Shown here one piece after another: positions 55,540-64,000 of a DNA stretch of 64,000 nucleotides (positions within the stretch are counted from its first letter, which is position 1; the number at the start of each line of letters is the position of its first letter). The notes under the pieces were generated by a model. It searched no databases. It had not been told where the DNA came from and saw only the letters and a list, made by a program, of their open reading frames with translations. The stretch is from Dipteronia dyeriana (taxonomy: Eukaryota > Streptophyta > Magnoliopsida > Sapindales > Sapindaceae). The position numbers were made by a program, and so were the translations under genes. The stretch is from contig CM065299.1 of the NCBI GenBank assembly GCA_032871835.1, forward strand, positions 32,352,074 to 32,416,073, read 5' to 3'.

Positions 55540-56906
55540 GAGGAGTAGCATCAGAGATCGGCAGATACTTATTCACCTTGTGGGGATTGAAGGGATCATC
55601 AGTTGGAAACCTCAAGTTTAGGTAATTCCTAGCTAGGATAGCCTTCAGCACAACCTCGGATTCGGCAGGTAGGGAATCCCGGTCCCAAGAGGGTTTGTCA
55701 CTGAAAACAGTACGAACCGTGAACTCATACCCGCCGATGAATACGGAGCTTCCCCAATCTCCCCCTGCTAATATACATTCTTCCTTCCAAGCAGTATCTT
55801 TTCTTGAAGCGTCGGGGATGATAAAGTTAAGCTTGTTTTTGGCCTTCACATAGAACTGTCCTTGGGGACCTCCAGACAAGCTCCTGATCTGAAAAAGATA
55901 GGCCAGCTCTTCTGCCCCAGGTTCTCTGGTAACCTTGCTTAACTCGTACTGCTACCACCACAGCATGAGGAAGCCAACCAGGTGTATCCAGAAGTCGGGT
56001 GTTAGTTGGAGGGGAGCTAGCTGAAGGGTGTTGAGAGCCTGCCGAAGGGTAGGATGAAGAGGGAACCTTACCCCGCTCTTGAAGGCTGCAACATAGATAG
56101 GGATTACGCCTTTGGGTAGGTTAAAGACATCGTAATTTATGTGGGGGACTATGAGAGAGACGGTGTCAGGGATGACGTATTTGGTCCTCAAGTGGCTGAT
56201 CGACTTTGGGTAAACGGTAGAATCCAGAATTACCCTGAAGTCATATGGATGGAACCTCTTCAAGGAAGGACCGAAGACTGTGACCTGGTCCACTCCAGCG
56301 ACACCGACCCTATTCTTTTCACTGGAGTCCTCGTCAACCAAGTTTAGAGGATTGTCCGGTTGGTTAGAAAACCCAGTCTCGATGGCTACATTCCGGTTCG
56401 ATCGACGATGTTGCAGGGACGAAGGAGAGTCATCCCCCCTAGGTCTCGTCGAGCCCATTTTCCATGGGCTAGACTTGAGACCTCTGTGCCTTCAACAAGG
56501 GAGTCAATGGAGTCACGACTTACCTTCGACATGGTAGAATAGGTTTTGGGGATTAAGGAGAAAAGAAAATCAACAGAGGGTAACAAGTGAGAAGAAATTT
56601 GAAATTCGAAATTGAGAGATGTGAATAAACGGGCAGTGAGTTTGAATTTTAATAGAGGTTAGGAGTGTAATGACGTCGGCGATATTCTCGGGAAGATCAC
56701 CTCGAGCCACGAAGAGAGAGGTAACGCAACCGGGTTTCCTTGAAGAACACACCAATTCAAGTTTGACACATCATTTGGGCAATTAATGAGAAGAATTCAT
56801 TCGAGATTTTCAGCAATTATCTCATAACGGAAAAATTTCCCAATTAAACAAAGAATCTGACTCCAACCCCAACTTTACCTCCGGTGTTCAAATCAGAGGA
56901 GACTTC

Positions 56907-58077
56907 TGTTAATAGTAAAATTTGGCTAGGGGTCAAAGAGAAATTTTCCACTCTCCCAGCCCAAATCGAAGTCCAAAGTCGACATTCATGAAACCCTGGA
57001 TGAACCATAAAACTACCCCGTAGAAGCACGGAGGGATCGCTGGTCTTCAGAACTATCAGGGAAGAAGCTAGGCAAGACCAGGTCGAGCTCTGATGCGAAC
57101 ACTGGAATCCGAGCTTCGCAAGGCCACCTACTTGGGAACCTCGGTTCCTGAAGTCGGGCTCCTCAACCACCCCGTAAAGGCCAGAAAGGGTCATCAACTT
57201 CAAGAAACATTCGAAAGAAGCCTGACAAGCAAAGCAAGCCCCTCCAGGTTAAGGCTTTTAGAGGTCAAACATAATTCATAGCCTGAACGAGAAGCCCACC
57301 AACCTCTCTAAGAGCCCACTGTTCCCTCCACGATACGAGGAGGAAAAAGGCCTCTAAGTGAATCAGATCCATGTTACCTCATATGAAGGTGTCCATTCAA
57401 AGCTTCCAAAAATGGAAGCAAAGCATAGATCTACCTCACTCTACGAAAACTATGAATGGCTAGCTCAGCAACCTCCATGAAGAATCTTGTCGTAAGTACG
57501 TACAAGAACATATCTACGTAATAACCAGCATTTCCATGAAAGTCAAGAGTTTGATTCCAAAAAGGAAGCAAACTTATCTTCGTCAACAATACCATAGCTT
57601 CCGCTATTTACTCAGAGTCAGCGATTTTCAAATAGAGGATTCCGCCTAATAAGTGGGGAGTAAGTTCAGAGAATCAAGGCGGAAGATACACCCATTCAAA
57701 TTGATTCGGTCGTATATAAATATACCTAAAAAAAAGAAATGAGTGGGGAGAGGACATAGTAAAAAAAAGAAACAAAAGGAGAAACACGTCAGGCCTAAAT
57801 TCTGTGATCATCTCACGGCCATCGTCATATCCACTATTCGACTAGCACGAAATCACCACCTTCCTACGTTGTGGAGAGATAATGAGCGTATGAGAGGGAA
57901 TTATGTATACCACGAGTAATCAATACTAAAGTCCTCACTTACTATTGTTATACAAACATTCATTTTTATCTAAGCATGTTAGGTATCAAAGGTACCGACC
58001 CCGATAACCATCTACGTGGTAGTGGTCTCGAGGGTGTTAGTGGGAATTTGTCATCTTGAGTAAATTTCCCGTTAACA
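56907..58077 (+). repeat. 3' LTR of Gypsy element 2
   Basis: 1171 bp, matched end to end with 45765-46944. A purine-rich stretch (CAGAGGAGA) lies just before its TG and may be the polypurine tract. Confidence 0.9.
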
Positions 58078-58082
58078 GTTAC

Positions 58083-58799
58083 AATTAGCTCTCATACTAA
58101 GTCAGTTTGCATGAAAAATGCTATTGGGAAATTAATTTTCATGTATTTTAAGGGTGAACGAATGACATGTTTTGATGTTTGGCCTTTGATTTTGTTCACT
58201 TTAATCTAGTGGTGGTTTTAGCTGTTTTTTTTGTTCTCTCGTTAAATTAAATTTATTATTTTTAGTTCGATAAAAATTTGAATAGCTTTGGTGGCTGGCG
58301 AATGATCAATGTAAGAGATAATATTCTGCAGTCTTTTTGCCTATTGTCTAGAATGCATGCATGGGATGGTACCAGTTTTGAACTTGTAGCTAGATTAAAT
58401 TTATAAGGTTACGTGAATACTAAATAGCTTAATTGTTAGTTAACTTAATCAATGAATCGAATAGTTTCTACTTTTGGTCAGGACAAGGCACCAAGGAAAC
58501 CACCTTACAACTTGAAACTGCAAACAACTGTCATTTTGGATAGTTTGCCATTGTCATATTTTAGTTTTGGAAGAAACCAAAAATGAAGAATAATGTGATC
58601 TCATTGCCTCAACAAGTCATAACCACCTTCTTGTAATTGTCGTGCTTTAATTAGTGGATGTATATTCATCCAATAAAATCTTAAATCATGGGTAGATTCA
58701 TCTAATAAAATCTTGTTATGTATATATCTGCAATATAGATAAATGGACCCAACCCAATATAAACTTTGACCATTGGTTAGTTATGAACTTAGGGTCCAA
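58083..58799. other. Non-repetitive AT-rich sequence
   Basis: Probably the continuation of the sequence at 45446-45764, downstream of the bHLH fragment. No ORF, RNA gene or repeat recognised. Confidence 0.4.
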
Positions 58800-59214
58800 A
58801 AATTAAATAGTACTTTTTGGGGTGGGTGTTGCGCAAATAGCACCACGTTAGTAATTCATGTTTAAAAGACAACAGTTTAGGTGACCAGACAAAGATACCC
58901 CTTCAAAGTCACTTTCTGTCATTTTCAAACGTAGAGAGATAATTTAGAGTGAGAAAACATCCGTTGAAAATTGACGGTGAAGTAACCGGCGGTGACACTA
59001 TAGTTCTTTTTCAACAGTTAAGACGAGCATCTCGTATTGATAGTGGTTAGTAGAGCTATATTTTGTTGTTTTTTCTTGATAACTTTATATGCATGTTTGA
59101 TATTGGGTGTTGTTTAGACATGTAAATTAGGTTTGATTTGTTGATCTGAGTATGGTTCTTGGTTAGGTTAGGTTTGATTTATTTGAAAAATCAGTGTAGA
59201 AGACGATGAAAATT

Positions 59215-59690
59215 TAGTTTTTCGAGCCTTTTGATAGAACGTGCGAGCCTTTTTAGTTGTTGTCTGAGCTTTTTGATATGAATATTTGGTTTTTCTAATT
59301 TGAATCTCTGAACCTTTTGAAACATTATCCGAGCTTTTTAATACAATGTCCGAGCCTTTATTTATTAATAATATGTTTTTATAATTTGAATCTCCGAGCC
59401 TTTTGACACAGCGTCCGAAACTTTTTTTAGTCTGAGCTTTTTGTTATTAATAATATGTTTTTCAAATTTTAATCTATGAGCCTTTGTAAAAGGTTTCGAG
59501 CCTTTTTAAGGAGTTTCTGAGCTTTTTGATTAACTGCATGAGCCTTTTGTATGAAAATTTTATTTTTTGAGGTGCCCAAGCTTTTCATGAATTGCCTGAC
59601 CCTTTTACTTAACAGTCCGAGCATTTTGTTAATGAATTGGCCAAGCCTTTTTGTTAACTGCCCAGGCCTTTTACTAACTTCTATACTTTA
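59215..59690. repeat. CGAGCCTTTT minisatellite (degenerate)
   Basis: About 20 loose copies of CGAGCCTTTT or GAGCTTTTTG at intervals near 20-30 bp, between the leader and the DUF1985 coding relic. The left edge of the array at 1826-1950 has the same CGAGC plus T-run core. Confidence 0.7.
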
Positions 59691-59698
59691 TTTTTTCT

Positions 59699-60430
59699 GT
59701 GAAAATGCGAATGAGGAATCAGCTCAAGGATTTGCTTAAAACTTCAGTTGGAGAATGGTATGAGGGAAAAATAACTAGGTATGACCATTTTGATGACCTT
59801 CAAGATATCGATGACGCACTTAACAGGGTTCTTAAGCATTTTGTGGTAGAAGAACGGTGTAGATATACTGAGTCGTGTTTCGGACATTTCCTTCGGATGC
59901 ATAGTTGGATGAAGTTTTTGGCTAGCGTTGTCCATCGGCTACTTATGAGCGAGCTGCATCACAATGGGCCGAAAAATGAGATGAGATTTATGTTAGGTCA
60001 TCATTTGGTCTGGTTCTCCAAGGTTGAATTCTATCTAACCCCGACACAGAGAGGTATGATACGGTAGAGAATGGCATACACCAGCAGTACTTTGCAGGAC
60101 AAGATGAGGTAGACTATGAATAGCTGAGAGCTATTCTATGGATTGGTATTTTTGAGCAGCAGTACGATGCGGTGAAGCTATGCTTATTATATATGCCCAA
60201 CTGGATATTGATGGGGTTGGATGAGAGAGAGAAATTTTCAGTATGGCAGATCTGTCTAGTCGAGGACTTGAATGGTTTTGATGCGTTCCCGTGGGGTGCA
60301 TACCTATATAAGCAGTTTATTTTTGGTTTCAAGAATGCCTTAGATGGTTGACGGGAGAGATTCGAAAAATGACAACAAGCAAAGGGCATCGACGCACACA
60401 CCATGGAGACGTACATCATATATGGTCAAC
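59699..60430 (+). pseudogene. DUF1985 domain relic of the Ulp1-type Mutator-like element
   Basis: Frame 1 (59699-60050) gives EERCRYTESCFGHFLRMHSW, VVHRLLMSEL and MRFMLGHHLVWFSKVEFYL, a typical DUF1985 start. A frameshift near 60050 continues with RYDTVENGIHQQYFAGQDEV, a TAG, then EKFSVWQICLVEDLNGFDAF and PWGAYLYKQF, followed by more stops (60349, 60370) and YIIYGQPHALL. Such genes lie inside Mutator-like elements and their role is not settled. Confidence 0.65.
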
Positions 60431-60439
60431 CTCACGCAT

Positions 60440-61540
60440 TGTTAGTGAGAATTTAGAATTTCAATCTGTATTTTATCGATAATTATTTTCATATGACTGA
60501 TAGAATAAGTATATTGTGTTGAAGGTCATCCAAAGGTACTTTAAAATATTTGTTTTGCAATATTTGATTTCAAAATAGCGAACGATTTAATACTACAAAT
60601 TTCAAAAACCTTTCATGACCTTTGGGAACATAAATTAGATGAAGTGTTAGATACCGTCAGTGAGTTATGGAAGGTTAATCAAAGGATTTGATGAGAAACG
60701 ACATCAGTATCACCGGGAGTTGTTGGACATGATCAGGAGGCTTCAAGGTTCGGGTTCGATGTCACAGACCCATAAGAATGAGCCCCAGTTCGATGACCGA
60801 GACTTTAGTCCCATAGACATGACTGCTGGTCATGACTAGGTAACATACCCAGAGACCGGACTTGAGCAGCAACTACCTACTAGTAAAATAATGTCTGATT
60901 GTGAGCAGCAGTTACTTATTGGCGATACAGGACCTGCTACAAAGATAGCACTATTGGAGCAGGTGCCTTCTTAGGGTTTACCTGAGTAGCCGCTGCATCC
61001 TGTGGATCATCGAGTTCAGTCCGAAGATCACACTGCGCACCCCTCATCGCAACGCACCCCTCCCGATGATCCATGAGGACAAAGTTCCGATGGCAGCCCA
61101 CCAGTTATGTCGATCCTAGAATATCGCACCCCTCCAAATAATCCACGGGGATGGAGTTCCACCTCAGAACGTACCCTTCCGGTCCTTCTACGGGGTCAGA
61201 GCTCTTGTTGCAGCCTCACCCTCCAATAGCGCAATGCCCCAGGCAATCCACGGGGACATAGTTCCTCCTCACACCTCTCCAGCCAATCAGTGTCACCGCG
61301 GTTGAGAAAGTGTGGTCCCCCCATGCACTGACCTCTATCGGTCGAAAAGGCCGAGGACTCTGCCATAATCCTCAGCACATGTATTCAGGCCCAAGGACTT
61401 GGTAAATGCTGACCAGCTTGCGGCTTACCTAGTCTACAAGAGGAACACTACAGGTGAATTGTAAGTATAATCGTACATATTACAAAAAACTATATTAAGT
61501 ATTATGAAACACCAATGTAAAAGTTCATGGTTATTTAACT
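60440..61540. other. Linker region of the Ulp1-type element
   Basis: Between the two recognisable domains. A GC-richer part (60980-61380) has three or four loose copies of a unit with CGCACCCCTC and ATCCACGGGGACA about 60 bp apart, which may encode a repetitive linker in the original gene. No domain recognised. Confidence 0.4.
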
Positions 61541-62568
61541 TGTTCAACAAATATACAGACATGATGTGGATCTACATGGGCCAGTTACCATCACTTGGTT
61601 TCATTGGTTGCAAACTAACTTCATGGAGTTAGAGGATACGGCATGTTCCTTACTTGAACTGTTTGTATAAGTTTGTTTTAGTAATGGTAGAATCCGAACA
61701 ATATAAAATGTTGAAATTATCAACACATGGACACGTACTTGCATATTTTACGGAAGCGTCAACGAACATACCCCACTGTCTACGGTCAGAGAATCAACAT
61801 ACTGGATTCACAATTCTATATAAGTGTTTATATTGCACGATTTTTGTTTCTTCATATAGTGTTTCATATATCTTCTACCTAACAATTTAGTAAATTTTCT
61901 ATGTACAGTCACTGTTGCATATTCAGTAGGGGAGAATTATGCATAAGGGGGTTATGGACAAACCCCTAGGGGCTGGTCAGTGCTAAAATATCATTGGTCC
62001 CCTGAAGACCTTATGGTGGTACGGGGAATGCTCCAGTAAAGACACCGGCCATGGCACGAGGTTAACGTGGTGAGTGTTTCATTTACTTGGTTTCAATATG
62101 TTTATTCCAATCACAGTTAGAAAGATATACCCATCGGACCAGTACAGACAGGAAGTTACATAGTCAGTCATGAATGAACATGTCATGTGCTTACGGTGAT
62201 TTTTGCCCTCGATGTTGCATCAGATCGGGTTTTACAATAAGAGATAGAGGGAGGATATGCCCTATGACTTGGTGGATAAGCCTTTCAAGATAAGCATTGT
62301 GTCTAAATCATGTGTGCCCCAATAGACTAGAGGGTATGACTGTTTCAATAGTATATCCTATAACGTTTGGTTTTAATAATATTCTGATATAACAGTCATT
62401 CTTATGGTGGATTACAACGGTAACCGTTGTGCACATACTTTGAGAATGACAGAGTACATGCTGGTGAATAGGTATACGTTCGACTGATTAGAAGACGATA
62501 TGAGCACCATCCGGGAGAAGATGACTTTTGAGATTTTTCGTAACTCTAAGACTACACTTTTTATGTAG
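61540..62568 (+). pseudogene. C48 (Ulp1-like) cysteine protease relic
   Basis: Only fragments survive: DVDLHGPVTITWFHWLQTNF (61567), MPYDLVDKPFKISIVSKSCV (62259-62320), and the end block DYNGNRCAHTLRMTEYMLVN (62407-62465) with EDDMSTIREKMTFEIFRNS (62494-62547). The last block has the layout of the catalytic DCG(V/I) region and the closing helices of plant Ulp1-like proteases, with the Cys region altered (NGNRC). Order and spacing support the call; no single frame is open. Confidence 0.5.
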
Positions 62569-62581
62569 TTTATATACATAA

Positions 62582-64000
62582 TGAAACAAATTTTGGTGTG
62601 TTTAATATTAATCTTGAGAGAGGGGGGGGTGGGGGGGTTAATAGATTTTAATCAAATTTCGTTAATGGCTAATTAGATGAAAATACCCTTAACTAGTCAC
62701 AATAATAAAACAAGTGTAATAAATACGGAATTAAAATGAACACTTGATCTTTACGTGGAAATCCTCCGAATGAGAAAAACCACGGGCTGTTAAGTGCGCC
62801 ACACTCGAACAACGAATCCACTGATGATAGAGGCATTACAACCTACTCCCCGAATATAATCCACTACCACTATCTAATCCCGGTATTAAGTGAACTTAGT
62901 CCAATTTTCTTATGATTTAAGCTACCTAATCCCTGAAGCAACACAGGTCTTACTTCTTAATGAAGGGATAAAATGGTCTATGTGAATATATGATGATATT
63001 CAAAGAACAAACAATGCTAGGAAACCTTAGATCCTTATCTAGGATGATAAAAGACAATCAATGCATTCCTAGATATAAAGAGCTAAATGACATATCATAA
63101 AGCTTAGCTAAACATGGATCAAACAATCCTACGAAGCTATCACAGTACAACACTCAATCTTGCCATCACAAACAATCTTTATTTTGTATCTGGAATATAT
63201 TCTAAGAGCATACAAATGATAAAAGAGATAGCTTGGCATGAAAACCCTTAACTTACATGAAGATAGTGAGAAACTTACCAAACAAGATGTGATGATGCTT
63301 AACCATGTATGGATGCACTCTATATTTTCATAGATGATGCAAAATGGTGTTTTTAATATCAAAGGAAAAACTTTGAGTGTATAAAGGTGAGTTCTTGAAA
63401 GATGTTTTCTCTTGAAAAGTGCTCTAAGAGAAAAGAATGAAAAATGGAACTCTTGAAAATGACTTGAATATGAAGAGACACATTTATATGGGTCTAAAAT
63501 GAAGTGTTGTCGTTTTGAAAAAAACTTGCCAGATCAGTGTAGTACGCGGGTCTGGACCCGAGCAGTGACCCGTTCACACCCTCGCTAGGCCACGCAAGGG
63601 CTAAAACAAAAGAGATGCAAAATCTCAACCAGTGAAATGCGCGTAAGTGTCCACGCATTAGCCTGACACCGAGAGATTGAAAATCCTCAATCTTTTCATT
63701 ATAGGGGTAGTGCGCGAGTAAGCACTATCGCACTTCCTTGTTATGGATATTTCCAAGTGAAAAATTCACCACACCAAAAAGCACAATGAATGCAAGGTAA
63801 AACATTGAAACAAACATGCATAACAATTCAAATGCAAGTGAGTGTGTGAGTGTGTGAGGGTGTGAGAGCAATATATAATGTATGTCAATTCAAATGCAAA
63901 GATGTGATCAAAATAAACATGCAAGAAGAGTTATCAAGTCATGAAATCACACATATAAACACACAATATATACACACAAGAATTATGCATGAGTTGTGAG
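62582..64000 (-). repeat. Sirevirus-type LTR, partial (runs off the window)
   Basis: Starts TGAAACAAATTTTGG, like the LTR at 21236, with the same blocks in order: G run (62622-62638), TTAATAG, CTCCGAATGAGAAAAACCACGGGC, GTGCGCCACACT, AATCCCGGTATTAAGTGAAC. Orientation is minus. It is another insertion of the same superfamily but clearly diverged, with a different GC-rich region at 63530-63740. The right end is outside the window, so a solo LTR and a full element cannot be told apart. Confidence 0.75.

Larger units (their letters stand above)
53964..56532 (-). pseudogene. Antisense accessory gene of Gypsy element 2
   Basis: The ATG at 56532 opens MSKVSRDSIDSLVEGTEVSS, frameshifts near 56400 and continues in 56458-55952 (YDFRVILDSTVYPKS; GVIPIYVAAFKSGVRFPLHP; LQLAPLQLTPDFWI), the putative gypsy-type transposon domain also seen in element 1. 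A TAG at about 55952 is followed in frame by QYELSKVTREPG, then 55879-55541. Introns at 55463-55539 and 54860-54930 have GT..AG borders. The C-terminal part (54800-53964) is rich in charged, coiled-coil-like sequence. Function unknown; gene order, splicing and domain match the antisense gene of element 1 although the proteins are far apart. Confidence 0.6.
45765..58077 (+). mobile_element. Ty3/Gypsy retrotransposon 2, Tat lineage
   Basis: A 12.3-kb element with LTRs 45765-46944 and 56907-58077 and a perfect TSD, GTTAC, at 45760-45764 and 58078-58082. Order: gag, protease, RT, RNase H, archaeal-type RNase H, integrase, tandem repeats, antisense gene. The layout equals that of Gypsy element 1, but LTRs and proteins are clearly of another family. 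LTR differences are about 4 in 100 over the first 270 bases, fewer than in element 1. Confidence 0.92.
58800..62581 (+). mobile_element. Mutator-like element of the DUF1985/Ulp1 type (decayed)
   Basis: Contains a DUF1985 domain relic followed by the end of a C48 (Ulp1-like) protease, the pair carried by plant Kaonashi-type Mutator-like elements. Upstream is a leader with a GTTTAAAAG/GGTGA block like that at 1565-1615 and a CGAGCC minisatellite. Ends are not defined; 58800 is a guess, and on the right it runs straight into the LTR at 62582. No MuDR transposase is seen. Confidence 0.55.

Overview
The window reads as nuclear DNA of a flowering plant, most likely a core eudicot: the only host-type genes are a phytocyanin (with a second phytocyanin exon beside it) and the 3' part of a bHLH121/URI-like transcription factor gene, and nearly everything else is transposable-element sequence. 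Base composition is AT-rich, with GC-richer islands where Gypsy elements lie. I saw no rRNA, tRNA or CRISPR. Coordinates of LTR ends come from matching the two LTR copies, TG/CA ends and target-site duplications (TSDs) by eye.

Layout. 1-1.5 kb: two phytocyanin sequences tail to tail. 1.5-2.8 kb: probable Mutator-type debris with a 21-bp minisatellite built on GATCGAG. 2.8-6.3 kb: decayed hAT transposon (copy 1). 6.4-35.1 kb: a second hAT (copy 2) split by two large LTR elements: a Tat-lineage Ty3/Gypsy element (6428-18309, TSD TATTT) in its 5' end, and a minus-strand Sirevirus-type Ty1/Copia element (21236-33723) in its transposase; the Copia element is itself split by a 2.8-kb LTR of another Copia family (27627-30447). 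35.3-37.1 kb: a non-autonomous Mutator-like element with 9-bp TSD. 37.1-38.3 kb: a solo LTR of the family of the second Gypsy element, TSD ATTAC. 38.8-41.0 kb: unclassified repeat. 41.0-44.0 kb: a truncated Copia element whose integrase runs into the bHLH fragment. 44.0-45.4 kb: bHLH121-like 3' exons, the first broken by a short, internally deleted LINE with TSD. 45.8-58.1 kb: second Tat-lineage Gypsy element (TSD GTTAC). 58.8-62.6 kb: decayed Mutator-like element of the DUF1985/Ulp1-protease kind. 62.6-64.0 kb: another Sirevirus-type LTR running off the window.

All element genes carry stops or frameshifts. Many stops look like Gln, Arg or Trp codons hit by C-to-T or G-to-A changes, as expected for old methylated repeats. 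The only intact-looking gene is the phytocyanin at 834-1373. The most interesting points are: (i) both Tat elements carry, between integrase and 3' LTR, an antisense gene with recognisable GT..AG introns; (ii) both carry tandem repeats in the segment just after integrase; (iii) related CGAG-type minisatellites sit beside two separate DNA-transposon regions; (iv) the layered insertion history can be ordered from TSDs.
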